NCBI RefSeq assembly: GCF_900092025.1
Contig: NZ_FLTX01000025.1
Coordinates: 62,001-126,000, forward strand
From: Xanthomonas bromi
Lineage (GTDB): Bacteria; Pseudomonadota; Gammaproteobacteria; Xanthomonadales; Xanthomonadaceae
Length of the DNA: 64,000 bases
Direction: 5' to 3'
Below the pieces are notes generated by a model. That model made no database searches and was not told the origin of the DNA. It saw only the letters and a program-made list of their open reading frames with translations. The translations under genes were made by a program, and so were the position numbers. Below, one piece after another: positions 28,822-37,837 of this stretch; position 1 is the stretch's first letter; each line of letters opens with the position of its first letter.

Positions 28822-31608
28822 TTAGCTGGCGATCACCAGCCGTGCACCCAGGCGCATGCCGGCTTCGGCTTCGCGCAGCCACTGCGCCATGTCGCGTGGC
28901 GACAACGGGCGCGAGTAGAAGTAGCCCTGAATCTCGTCGCAGCCCTGCTGGCGTAGCAAGGCATCTTCCTGCACGGTCTCCACGCCTTCGGCGACGACCT
29001 GCATGCCCAGCGCGTGGCCCAGATGCACGATGGCCTGGGTGACTTCGGCGGTGTTAGCGTCGTCGAGCATGCCTTGGACGAAGCTGCGGTCGATCTTCAG
29101 GCGCTGCACCGGGAAGCGGTTAAGGTAATGCAGATTCGAAAAGCCGGTGCCGAAGTCATCCACCGCCAGCAGCACGCCGTTCTGCTCGAACAATTCGAAG
29201 CAGCGGCGCAGCGAATCCGAATCGCGAATCAAGGCAGATTCGGTCAATTCCAGTTCCAGGCGCGAGGGCGGCCAGCTGTTGTCGCGGCAGATTTCCAGCA
29301 CGCGCTCGGCAAAGCCGCGCTCGCGCAACTGTACGGCCGAGACGTTGACCGCAATGCGGCTGAAATTGAGCCCGGCGCGGTCCCAGACCACCGCCTGGCG
29401 GCAGGCTTCGCCGATGACCCATTCGCCCAGACGCACGATCTCGCCGCACTCTTCCGCGATCGGGATGAATTCGACCGGGCTGCAGGGGCCATGGCCGTGG
29501 CGATTCCAGCGCATCAGCGCTTCGATCGCCGGCGATGCATCGCCCACGGTGTTGACCAGTGGCTGGTAGACCAGTGTGAACTCTTCGCGCTCGAGTGCGC
29601 CTTGTAGCGCATGCTCGAGCTCCAGGCGGCGCTGCGCACGCAGCAGCACGTCCTGGCTGTAGTAATGGAAGGTGTTGCGGCCGGAGTCTTTGGCCGCGTA
29701 CATCGCCGCGTCGGCGGCGCGCAGCAGGCTATCGAAGTCCGACAGACCCTCTCCCTGCAGCGCAATGCCGATGCTGGCACCGAGCTTGAGGGTGACCTGG
29801 TCCTTGCGCAGCGGCTCGCCGAGTGCAGCAATCAACTTGCGCGCCACATGGCCGGCGTCTTCGGGCTCGGACATATCGCGCAGCAGCACGATGAATTCAT
29901 CGTCGCTGAAGCGGCCGAACAGGTCGCTGTTACGCAGATGCTGATGCAGGCGCGCCGAGGCGAGCTTGAGCAGGTTGTCGCCGGTGGCATGTCCGAACGA
30001 GTCGTTGATGCTCTTGAAGCCATCCAGATCGATCAGCAGCATGGCCAGCACCTGGCCGCGCTCGTTGGCTTCGCGGATGGCGTTTTCTGCCTGCTCGCGC
30101 AGCAGAAAGCGGTTCGGCAGCCCGGTCAGGCGGTCGTAGTGCGCCAGCAGCTCGATACGTTCGTTGGCTTCGCGCTCGCGGGTGACGTCGCGGAACAGGG
30201 CGACAAATCGCGGCGGCAGGCCTTCGCGACGGTCCAGTTCGATCAGCACCTGCACCCAGATGCGCTGACCGGAGTTGCGATAGAAGCACAGCTCCAGTTG
30301 CTCGGGCAGGCCGCCATCGGAAATACGCAGCAGCGCCGCTTCGAAAGCGTCGCGCGAATCCTGGGTGTACAGCGACAGCGCCTGCTCCAGGGTGATGTTT
30401 TCCTTGCGCAGGCCATGGATGCGGTAGCACTCCTCGGTCCATTGCATGCGGCGAGTGTCGACCTCGATCTCGCAGCCGCCGATCTTGCCCAACGCAGAGA
30501 CGCGATTGAGCAGTTCGGTGCGCCAACGGATCAGTGCATCGGTCTGACGTTGTTCGGTGACGTTCTGCAGCTGGCCCAGCAGACGTATCAAGCTGCCGTC
30601 GCCGTCGAACACCGGCTGCGCCCACACCCGCAGATGATGCGGATTAGCACCGAGCAGCCCGTTGATTTCCAGTTCGAAGTGCACCGGCATGCCTTCGTGC
30701 TTGATCTTGCGCCAGGCGCTGCGCAGTTGCGCAACCGAGGGCCGGCCGAGCAGACGCAGGATGTCGCGAATGCCTTGCAAACGCACGTTCGTCATGCCGA
30801 GTTGTTGCAGGAAGTCCTGCGACACCCACAGCACGTCTTGATGCGAATCCCAGCTCCAGCTGCCCATGCTGGCGATGCGCTGGGCCTCTTCGAGTTGGGC
30901 CTGCTGCTCGCGCAGCTGCTGCTCGAGCAATTTATGATGGTGTACGTCGGTATGCGTGCCGACCATACGCAGCGGACGGCCGTCGGCGGTGCGCGATACC
31001 ACGCGGCCGCGATCCAGGATCCAGCGCCATTGGCCATCGTGCTGGCGCAGCCGGAATTCAGAGACGTAGGTGTCGGTGCGCCCTTCCAGATGCGCTTGCA
31101 CCGCCGCGCTGACATGCGCGTGGTCTTCCGGGTGAATCAGCCCCGACAAGGCGGTGAGATTGTTCGGAAGCGGCTGCTTGGAATACCCAAGCATGCGCGT
31201 CCATCGCTCGGAGCGATACACCACATCGGCCGGAATATCCCAATCCCACAAGCCGTGATCGGCGCTGTCCAGGCCAATTTCCCAGCGACTGGTGCCATCG
31301 GCACCCTTGGGCTCGGGAATGCTCAGGGTGAACGCCATCACCTGGCCCTGTTCGTCGCAGACCGCACGCAACCAGCCTTCGAGCCGACCGCCGCCAGTGC
31401 CCGGCAAGACGCACGGAGCCATACCACCGCTGTCGGCCAGCTGGGCACGGCTGCTTTCCAAGACGTCGGCATACGCGCCAAGGGTTGCCGGCAATCCGAG
31501 GGATTGCGCGACGCGGTTGGCCGCCAGAGGCTGGCCATGCGCATCCAACACCACCACCGCCGAGGTCAGCGGGTGCTGCAGCATGCTTGCAATGACGCCT
31601 GAGTCCAC
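28822..31608 (-). CDS. PAS-GGDEF-EAL protein, predicted c-di-GMP phosphodiesterase
   Basis: A 928-residue cytoplasmic protein with no membrane segment. Three to four PAS/PAC units occupy residues ~1-480 (for example EFRLRQHDGQWRWILDRGRV). The GGDEF domain has the signature changed to FSDDEF, so cyclase activity is unlikely. The EAL domain keeps EALMRW, NVSAVQL, ELTESAL, DDFGTG, KIDRSF, EGVET and QGYFYSRP, so hydrolysis of c-di-GMP is expected. The start is GTG at 31608 with GGAGTG upstream. A sigma-28-like promoter at 31656-31682 would place it in the motility regulon. It is divergent from the RavS-like kinase gene. Confidence 0.88.
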   Translation of the reverse strand: MDSGVIASMLQHPLTSAVVVLDAHGQPLAANRVAQSLGLPATLGAYADVLESSRAQLADSGGMAPCVLPGTGGGRLEGWLRAVCDEQGQVMAFTLSIPEPKGADGTSRWEIGLDSADHGLWDWDIPADVVYRSERWTRMLGYSKQPLPNNLTALSGLIHPEDHAHVSAAVQAHLEGRTDTYVSEFRLRQHDGQWRWILDRGRVVSRTADGRPLRMVGTHTDVHHHKLLEQQLREQQAQLEEAQRIASMGSWSWDSHQDVLWVSQDFLQQLGMTNVRLQGIRDILRLLGRPSVAQLRSAWRKIKHEGMPVHFELEINGLLGANPHHLRVWAQPVFDGDGSLIRLLGQLQNVTEQRQTDALIRWRTELLNRVSALGKIGGCEIEVDTRRMQWTEECYRIHGLRKENITLEQALSLYTQDSRDAFEAALLRISDGGLPEQLELCFYRNSGQRIWVQVLIELDRREGLPPRFVALFRDVTREREANERIELLAHYDRLTGLPNRFLLREQAENAIREANERGQVLAMLLIDLDGFKSINDSFGHATGDNLLKLASARLHQHLRNSDLFGRFSDDEFIVLLRDMSEPEDAGHVARKLIAALGEPLRKDQVTLKLGASIGIALQGEGLSDFDSLLRAADAAMYAAKDSGRNTFHYYSQDVLLRAQRRLELEHALQGALEREEFTLVYQPLVNTVGDASPAIEALMRWNRHGHGPCSPVEFIPIAEECGEIVRLGEWVIGEACRQAVVWDRAGLNFSRIAVNVSAVQLRERGFAERVLEICRDNSWPPSRLELELTESALIRDSDSLRRCFELFEQNGVLLAVDDFGTGFSNLHYLNRFPVQRLKIDRSFVQGMLDDANTAEVTQAIVHLGHALGMQVVAEGVETVQEDALLRQQGCDEIQGYFYSRPLSPRDMAQWLREAEAGMRLGARLVIAS

Positions 31609-31655
31609 TCTGGAACACTCCGAAGAATCGACCCCGGCCTTCGGAGTCGCAATGG

Positions 31656-31682
31656 ATAACGGCCGTGCCGTCGATTAGTTGA
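31656..31682 (-). promoter_or_regulatory. Candidate sigma-28 promoter of the PAS-GGDEF-EAL gene
   Basis: On the minus strand TCAA, 15 bases, then GCCGTTAT. The -10 half is identical to that of flgM in this window, including the following CC. It ends 47 bases before the GTG start. Confidence 0.6.
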
Positions 31683-31728
31683 GCCGCCTGTTTCGCGCTG
31701 GGCCGAACCGGCCCCGGTTACGGCTAAG

Positions 31729-33861
31729 ATGGCTGCATCACCAGCACCCAAGGTCGTCCGCGGATCCATGCAACAGCCCGTCGCCGCGCCCGCGTTTTCG
31801 TCCGCCCCCGTCTCCTGTCTTCGCCTCGCCAAGCGCCTGCAGCAAGGTCTGTGGACCCTGACCGGCCTGTATCTGCTGGTGGGGGCGGTCTGGCTGCTGC
31901 TGGGCAACCGGCTACTCCACCTGGCCGGCGCCGCCATCCCGGAGCGCTGGTCGGACGCGAGCTTTCTGATGGCGTCCAGCATCGTCATCCATCTGGTGCT
32001 GCGCCGCTTCACCAGCTTGATCGTGGACGAGTACGCCAAGCTGGCGCAGTCCGAGGCCTTGCTGCAGGCCAAGTTCCTGGCCCTGCCCAGCCCCGCCTTC
32101 ATCTACGACCTCACCACGATGCGCATCCTCGATGCCAATCCGGCAGCGCTGGAATTCTTCGGCTGGGAGCGCGACGAGTTCCTGCAACAGACGCTGCAGG
32201 CGATCTGGCCCAATGCCGACAGCGAGCGGCTGGAAGAGGTGATTGCGCAGATCCGGGGCAAGGGAGATGCCACCTGCGTGTTGAACGAAGATCTGCTGAC
32301 GCGCAGCGGCCCGCGGCATGTGGAGGTGCGTAGCAACCAACTGCATCTGTCCAGCGGCCCTGCCCGTCTGGTGGTCACCGTGGACCGCAGCGAGGAGCGC
32401 CAGGCGCAGCATCTGCGCGACGAGGCGCTCGAACGCCTGGAGGAAGCGCAGAGCATCGCGCGGCTGGGCTCCTGGCAGCTGGATCGCTCCACCGGCCTGG
32501 GCCGCTATTCGCCGGCGGTCTATCGCCTGCTGGGGCGCAGCGTGCCGATGCATCGTCGCGAGCATCGGATGGAAGAATTGCTGACCGCCTCCGACAGCGC
32601 CACCCAAGCGCGGATCGAACGCATGATCGAAGACATGTGTACTGGTGGCGAGGTGCAGATCGATGTGCTGTTGCCGCTGACCGGTGGCGATTCGCAGCCG
32701 CGCACCGTGCATCTGCGTGCGGAAAGCGTGACCAGCCCCAGCGGCGTGCGCCATGTCCACGGCACCTTGCAGGACGTCAGCGAACGCGAGCAATCGCGCC
32801 GGCTGCTGCGCGAACGCGAGGAGCAGTTTCGCGAGCTGGTGCGCGTGCTGCCCGACGGTGTGCTGATCCTGGCCGACGAGCATGTGATGTACGCCAACGC
32901 AGCCGGCTCGGCCCAGTTCGGCTTCCAGGGCGAAACCATCCTGGGCGAGCCGTTGCAGACTCTGGTCGGCGACAACGACCTGCCTGTGGTGCGCGAGTAC
33001 CTGCGCGCAGGCAGCGATCGCAGTGAGCCGGTCTCCAGCGCACGCGCGATGCGCCGCCGCGATGGCAGCACCTTCTACGCCGGTCTGTCGGCCGGCGATA
33101 TCCGTTATGGCGGGCGCAGCTGCAAGTTGCTGGTGGTGCGCGATCTGAGCGAACCTGAGCGCATGCGCGATGCCCTGGCCGAGAGCAATGCCGAACTGCA
33201 GGCGATGGCCAAGCGCCTGTTCTCGTTGCAAGAGGACGAGCGGCGCGCCATCTCGCGCGATCTGCACGACGACATCGGGCAGGCGATCACCGCGATGAAG
33301 CTGTCCGCGCATGCGGCCTTGGATGAACCCAACGCCGACGCGCGCCGCGAGGATCTTCTGGAAGTGGTGTCGCTGGCCGACAGTACGGTGACCAAGCTGC
33401 GCAACTTGTCGATGCTGTTACGTCCGCCACAACTCGATGCCTTGGGCCTGGAAGCGGCATTGCGCTGGCAGGCGTCGATGCTGTTCCGCGCATCGCAGGT
33501 GCGGCTGGAGCTGGACATTCACGCGCTCGAAGAACGGCCGGGCAACGAGATCGAGCAAGCCTGCTTCCGGATCGCGCAGGAGAGCCTGACCAATGCATTG
33601 CGGCACGCATGCGCGGGCGAAGTGCGCCTGCATCTGCATTCGGTCGACGGCGACAGTTTCCTCCTGGAAGTCAGCGATGATGGCGATGGATTCGAGCCAG
33701 AGGGCCCGCGCGGGCTTGGGCTGATCGTGATGCGTGAGCGTGCGCAAACCGTAGGCGGTACGCTCGCGATAGAATCAGCACCCGGAGCAGGCACGCGCGT
33801 GACGTTGCGCCTGCCCTATCACCCGGTCGGCGAGTCCGTCCACGACGATGGTGGACGTTGA
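31729..33861 (+). CDS. ravS: PAS-domain sensor histidine kinase, RavS-like (NarX/HisKA_3 type)
   Basis: A 710-residue sensor kinase. Two hydrophobic segments (residues ~40-60 and ~77-92) anchor it. PAS domains follow at ~105-215, ~240-350 and ~365-480. The HisKA_3 box ERRAISRDLHDDIGQAITAMK-type motif carries the phospho-accepting His. HATPase_c has NALRHA, SDDGDGFE and GLGLIVMRERA. The start is ATG 31729 or ATG 31768; neither has a strong SD. Its stop is three bases before the RavR-like gene, so they form an operon. The RavS name rests on this adjacency and on recall of Xanthomonas campestris, where RavS controls RavR. Confidence 0.72.
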   Translation: MAASPAPKVVRGSMQQPVAAPAFSSAPVSCLRLAKRLQQGLWTLTGLYLLVGAVWLLLGNRLLHLAGAAIPERWSDASFLMASSIVIHLVLRRFTSLIVDEYAKLAQSEALLQAKFLALPSPAFIYDLTTMRILDANPAALEFFGWERDEFLQQTLQAIWPNADSERLEEVIAQIRGKGDATCVLNEDLLTRSGPRHVEVRSNQLHLSSGPARLVVTVDRSEERQAQHLRDEALERLEEAQSIARLGSWQLDRSTGLGRYSPAVYRLLGRSVPMHRREHRMEELLTASDSATQARIERMIEDMCTGGEVQIDVLLPLTGGDSQPRTVHLRAESVTSPSGVRHVHGTLQDVSEREQSRRLLREREEQFRELVRVLPDGVLILADEHVMYANAAGSAQFGFQGETILGEPLQTLVGDNDLPVVREYLRAGSDRSEPVSSARAMRRRDGSTFYAGLSAGDIRYGGRSCKLLVVRDLSEPERMRDALAESNAELQAMAKRLFSLQEDERRAISRDLHDDIGQAITAMKLSAHAALDEPNADARREDLLEVVSLADSTVTKLRNLSMLLRPPQLDALGLEAALRWQASMLFRASQVRLELDIHALEERPGNEIEQACFRIAQESLTNALRHACAGEVRLHLHSVDGDSFLLEVSDDGDGFEPEGPRGLGLIVMRERAQTVGGTLAIESAPGAGTRVTLRLPYHPVGESVHDDGGR

Positions 33862-33864
33862 GTC

Positions 33865-35586
33865 ATGTGGAGTCCCGTAATCCCGCCCGGACTGGAAATC
33901 GTCAAGCCGACCCGGCTTGGCGCGGGCAACCCCGAATTACTGCATTTGGTGGATGCGGCCGCATCCGGCGGCCCGCCGCTGATGATTTTCCACATCGATA
34001 TCGATCACTTCGCCTCGATCAACGAGAACATGAGTGGCGAGGTCGGCGATCAGGCGCTGACACTGGTAGCACGCCGGCTGCAGGACTTCCTCGGAACCCG
34101 CGGCAAACTGTGGCGCCACGGCAGCGATGAGATGATCGTGGTGGCGGTGCGTCGCGAAGAAACGCAGCTGCCGGAAGACTTCGCCGAAGAAATCCGCCAG
34201 CAACTGGAACTTCCGCTGTCGGTGCTGCCGTATACCTTGTTCATGACCGGCAAAGTCGGTATCAGCCTGTGCCCGGAACACTCCACCTCGCTGTCCGCGC
34301 TGCTGGATTACGCCGAAGAAGCCAGCTACCAGGCGGCACGAGAAGGCGGCAACACGGTACGGCTGTACACGCGCAACTCGACCACCAACGCGCATAGCGA
34401 AAGCATCATTGCGCGGCAGATCGTCGATGCAATCCCGCACGGCGAATTGCGTCTACGTTACCAACCGCTGGTGAGCGCGCGCGACGGCCGCATCGTCGGC
34501 ATGGAGGCGCTGCTGCGCTGGCAGTCGCCGACCCTGGGCATGCTGGTGCCCGAGCGCTTCATGCGTACCGCCGAGCGGCTGGGTGTGATCGTGCAGATCG
34601 GCGAATGGGTGCTGCAGAATGCGGTGCGCCAGGCGCGCCTATGGCGCGATCAGGGTTTCGATGATTTCAGCATTGCAGTGAACGTCTCTACGCTGCAGCT
34701 ACTGCGCCCGGGCTTCTTCAACGAAGTGATGGCGATGCTGCAGACCGCCGGCGTGCCGGCGCAGTTCGTCACGCTGGAGATCAACGAAAGCGCGTTGACC
34801 AACAACGTGAACTTCGTCCACGAGACGATGGCCAACCTGCGCAACGAAGGCATCAGCCTGAGCCTGGACAACTTCGGCACCGGCGATTCCAGCCTGAGCG
34901 CGCTGGTGCGCTACCCAGTGGACCGGCTGAAGATCGACCGCAGCTTCATCAAGAGCGCGCCAGCCGGCAGCCGCGAAGCCGCGATTGCGCGCGCCATCAT
35001 CGCCATGGGCCATCAGTTGGGCATGACGGTGATTGCAAACGGTGTGGAATCGCAGGCGCAATTGGGATTTTTGCGTCGCAACGATTGCGACATCTTCCAG
35101 GGCTATCTGTTCGGCGAGCCGATGTCGGCCGAGTCGGCCGGCATGGCGTTGCGTCGGCGCTATCTGCGCCCGGAATCGTTCGCCGAAAGCCGCCCAGACC
35201 GCACCTTGCTGCTACTGGACGACGAAGAGAACGTGCTGCGCTCGCTGGTGCGTCTGTTCCGTCGCGACGGCTACCGGATCCTGGCGGCCGGCAATGTGCG
35301 CGACGCGTTCGACCTGCTCGCCACCAACGACGTGCAGGTGATCCTGTCGGACCAGCGCATGAGCGACATGAGCGGCACCGAGTTCCTGGGCCGGGTCAAG
35401 ATGCTCTATCCCGACACCGTGCGCCTGGTGCTCTCCGGCTACACGGATCTGGCCACGGTGACCGAAGCGATCAACCGCGGCGCGATCTACCGCTTCCTGA
35501 CCAAGCCCTGGAACGACGACGAACTGCGCGAACATATTCGCCAGGCCTTCCGCACGCATGACGAGTTGCGGAATGGCCGGGAATAG
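33865..35586 (+). CDS. ravR: GGDEF-EAL-REC response regulator, RavR-like
   Basis: A 573-residue regulator with the receiver at the C-terminus, an unusual order. The GGDEF domain (~35-170) has GSDEM instead of GGDEF. The EAL domain (~185-430) has EALLRW, NVSTLQ, LEINESAL and KIDRSF. However, the DDFGTG motif reads DNFGTG, and the EGVE motif reads NGVE, so two residues that normally bind metal or act in catalysis differ. The receiver (~450-570) has LLLDDEEN, the phospho-acceptor Asp in LSDQRMSDMSG, and FLTKPW. RavR of X. campestris is reported as a c-di-GMP phosphodiesterase controlling virulence factors. Likely partners are the kinase upstream and the one convergent downstream. Confidence 0.78.
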   Translation: MWSPVIPPGLEIVKPTRLGAGNPELLHLVDAAASGGPPLMIFHIDIDHFASINENMSGEVGDQALTLVARRLQDFLGTRGKLWRHGSDEMIVVAVRREETQLPEDFAEEIRQQLELPLSVLPYTLFMTGKVGISLCPEHSTSLSALLDYAEEASYQAAREGGNTVRLYTRNSTTNAHSESIIARQIVDAIPHGELRLRYQPLVSARDGRIVGMEALLRWQSPTLGMLVPERFMRTAERLGVIVQIGEWVLQNAVRQARLWRDQGFDDFSIAVNVSTLQLLRPGFFNEVMAMLQTAGVPAQFVTLEINESALTNNVNFVHETMANLRNEGISLSLDNFGTGDSSLSALVRYPVDRLKIDRSFIKSAPAGSREAAIARAIIAMGHQLGMTVIANGVESQAQLGFLRRNDCDIFQGYLFGEPMSAESAGMALRRRYLRPESFAESRPDRTLLLLDDEENVLRSLVRLFRRDGYRILAAGNVRDAFDLLATNDVQVILSDQRMSDMSGTEFLGRVKMLYPDTVRLVLSGYTDLATVTEAINRGAIYRFLTKPWNDDELREHIRQAFRTHDELRNGRE

Positions 35587-35711
35587 GGATTGGGGATTCG
35601 GGATTAGTTTAGAGCGGCGTGCGGCGCCTTTGTCTCACAGGGCACAATGACGATCAGCAACAGCAAAGCCCGCTCTTGCGAATCCCCCATCCCGAACAAC
35701 CAATCCCCGCG
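35576..35711. repeat. G-rich inverted repeat, copy 2 (between ravR- and ravA-like genes)
   Basis: Left arm GGCCGGGAATAGGGATTGG begins in the last codons of the ravR-like gene. The right arm with AATCCCCCATCCCG and AATCCCCG lies at ~35680-35710. As it fills the gap between convergent genes it may serve as a terminator for both. Confidence 0.65.
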
Positions 35712-35719
35712 CTCCAGCG

Positions 35720-36946
35720 CTACCGCGGCTGCCGGATCGGTAGCACGATTCTGAAACTGGCGCCCTGCCCCGGCGTGCTTTCGACATCGATGCGGCCGTG
35801 GTGCTTGTTGATGATGCCGTAGGAGATCGACAGGCCCAGGCCGGTGCCGCTGCCGACCGGTTTGGTGGTGAAGAACGGGTCGAAGATGCGCTGCAGCAGG
35901 TCCGGGGCAATGCCGGCGCCGCTGTCCTGGAACTGGATCCAGACGTTTTCTGCTTCGTCACGACCAGTGGTCACGACGATCGTGCCGCGCTCCACGATCG
36001 CCTGGCCGGCGTTGAGCAGCATGTTCATGTACACCTGGTTGAGCTCGGATGGCAGGCATTCCACCAGCGGTAGCTCGGCGTAATTGCGCTCCAGGGTCAC
36101 CTTGTACTTGAGCTCGTTCCAGATGATGTTGATGGTGGATTCTAGACCGGCGTGCAGGTCGACCATCTTCCACGACTCGGAGCGGTCAGAGTAGGAGAAG
36201 TCCTTGAGGTCGCGCACGATGCGGGTCACCCGCTCGATGCCTTCGCGCGATTCGGCCATCAACTGCGGAAGATCGCGGCTGATGAAGTCGATATCGGCGC
36301 GGTTGCGGATTTCGTCGATTTCCGGAATCAGCGCCTTCGGATCCGGCGCCTGCAGCGCACGCTCATAGGCTTCGATCAGTGTGAACAGGCTGCGCAGATA
36401 TTCCTGCAGGCTGCCAAGATTGGAGTGCACGTAACCGATCGGATTGTTGATTTCGTGCGCCACGCCCGCGGCCAGCTGGCCGATGGACGCCATTTTTTCC
36501 GATTGCAGCAGTTTGTCCTGCGCACCGTTCAGGCGCAGATAGGCCTGACGTAATTCGGCGTGGCGCTGTTGCAGCTCGCGCTCGTAATCCTGCTGGCCTT
36601 CGATGTTGTGGAACAACGCCAGAAAGTGACCGACGCCCTGCTCTTCGTTGTAATACAGGTGCGCGATGACCACGCGGTCGGCCACCGGCAGGCTGCCGGT
36701 CCAGCTGCCCTTGCTGCGCGCCTGATTCAGTGCGTCCGATGGCAATACCTGCGAAATCCGCTCGCCCAGATTGCGATCGTCGGCGGGGTCTTCCTTGCAC
36801 AGGCTTTGGCGTGCGATGGCATTGGCCAGAATCAGCTTTCCGTCTGCGCGGAACAGCAGTACGCCCTCCAGCATCTGGTCGCCGAAGGAGCGCAGGATAT
36901 CCTGGGATGGCAATAAGGCTTGATTGAGAAAAAACTTGGCGGTCAC
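35720..36946 (-). CDS. ravA: PAS-domain histidine kinase, RavA-like
   Basis: A 408-residue soluble kinase. A PAS domain lies at residues ~18-125 (GVLLFRADGKLILANAIA). A helical segment leads to the H-box KMASIGQLAAGVAHEINNPIG with the phosphorylated His. HATPase_c has NQVYMNMLLNAGQAI, FQDSGAGI and GSGTGLGLSISYGI. No transmembrane segment is present, so it senses a cytoplasmic signal. The start is GTG at 36946 without a clear SD. It is convergent with the RavR-like gene. The RavA name rests on this position and recall of the X. campestris RavA/RavR system. Confidence 0.68.
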   Translation of the reverse strand: MTAKFFLNQALLPSQDILRSFGDQMLEGVLLFRADGKLILANAIARQSLCKEDPADDRNLGERISQVLPSDALNQARSKGSWTGSLPVADRVVIAHLYYNEEQGVGHFLALFHNIEGQQDYERELQQRHAELRQAYLRLNGAQDKLLQSEKMASIGQLAAGVAHEINNPIGYVHSNLGSLQEYLRSLFTLIEAYERALQAPDPKALIPEIDEIRNRADIDFISRDLPQLMAESREGIERVTRIVRDLKDFSYSDRSESWKMVDLHAGLESTINIIWNELKYKVTLERNYAELPLVECLPSELNQVYMNMLLNAGQAIVERGTIVVTTGRDEAENVWIQFQDSGAGIAPDLLQRIFDPFFTTKPVGSGTGLGLSISYGIINKHHGRIDVESTPGQGASFRIVLPIRQPR

Positions 36947-37110
36947 GGGAGCAGGCGGCGGAGAGGACGCCTCAATATACGCCGAACCGTTGACGCGCCC
37001 TACCGCCGTTTCGCATGCCCGGCGGTATGTCGCAGGCCGGACAATACATGCCGGCCACGTCAGGGTGCTGCCTTATCCGCACGCCGGTGTGCTGCAAAAC
37101 GACGCGCGAC

Positions 37111-37443
37111 TCAGGCGACTGCCAACGAACGTCCGCCGCGCAACACGCTCGATTGCCCCTTGGCGTCGTAGGACGGCGCACTTTCGGTGCGGCCCAGATG
37201 ACGCAGCGCCCAGTTCACTTCGCGGCGCCGGCGGGCCAACAGCGCGCCATTGGCGCGATTGGCCTCGGCCAGCTCACGCAGGCGCTCTTCTTCCCCTGCA
37301 GGCATCGCTGCTTCGAGCGCGCGCAGCGCCGACAGCTTGTCCTGCGTGTGTCGCATCAACCCATCGATGTCGTTCTCGAGTAATGCCTGCCGTTCGCCGG
37401 CCAGCGCATCGCTGAGACGTTGCAGGAACTCGTTCACGTTCAT
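37111..37443 (-). CDS. flgN: Flagellar export chaperone FlgN
   Basis: A 110-residue helical protein that holds the hook-filament junction proteins FlgK and FlgL before export. The N-terminus MNVNEFLQRLSDALAGERQ and the segment RLRELAEANRANGALLARRR fit the family. It follows flgM by 15 bases on the same strand, the usual flgMN pair, and should share the sigma-28 promoter at 37800-37826. Confidence 0.88.
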   Translation of the reverse strand: MNVNEFLQRLSDALAGERQALLENDIDGLMRHTQDKLSALRALEAAMPAGEEERLRELAEANRANGALLARRRREVNWALRHLGRTESAPSYDAKGQSSVLRGGRSLAVA

Positions 37444-37458
37444 CCTTTCAGTCGGGGA

Positions 37459-37770
37459 TCAACCCGCCAGTTGCTGATTCAGATCCATCATGCGGCTGGC
37501 GATGGCATCCGGGTTGATGGAATAGCTGCCGTTCTGCAACGCATCCTTCACCGCCTGGACGCGACCGGTGTCGATCGCCGAGGACTGCGAAAGCTCGCGC
37601 TGCAGGTTCTGCAGGTTGGTGGCTTCGCCGGTCAACTTGACGCTGTCGGTCGGCGGGGTTGCGGCGACTGGGGACGCGCGATCTTCGCCGGCCGAAGCGA
37701 TCTTGCTGCTGGTGGCCGCGGTGCGAAGGGTGGCAGCGGTCGGTAGATTGCCTTCAATTTTCTGGGTCAT
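37459..37770 (-). CDS. flgM: Anti-sigma-28 factor FlgM
   Basis: A 103-residue small protein that binds FliA until it is exported through the finished hook. The N-terminal half is disordered (Ala, Thr, Ser rich). The conserved C-terminal part is TDSVKLTGEATNLQNLQREL to VKDALQNGSYSINPDAIASRMM. A longer frame from 37875 was cut to the ATG at 37770, which has GAGGAG seven bases upstream. A sigma-28 promoter precedes it, so FliA drives its own antagonist. Confidence 0.93.
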   Translation of the reverse strand: MTQKIEGNLPTAATLRTAATSSKIASAGEDRASPVAATPPTDSVKLTGEATNLQNLQRELSQSSAIDTGRVQAVKDALQNGSYSINPDAIASRMMDLNQQLAG

Positions 37771-37799
37771 GTCAGGAACTCCTCTACAGGTCGTAGGGG

Positions 37800-37826
37800 A
37801 TAACGGCACCCGGAAAAAAAACTTTA
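37800..37826 (-). promoter_or_regulatory. Sigma-28 (FliA) promoter of flgMN
   Basis: On the minus strand TAAA (37826-37823), 15 bases including an 8-T run, then GCCGTTAT. It matches TAAA-N15-GCCGATAA with one mismatch within the GCCGATA core and ends 29 bases before the flgM ATG. Confidence 0.8.
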
Positions 37827-37837
37827 TAGAAAATTTT

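Noticed and set aside
28370-28882. 170-codon minus-strand frame in the gap after the exported protein gene
   Set aside because: No SD, no family similarity, overlaps the end of the GGDEF-EAL gene, and an equally long frame exists on the other strand.
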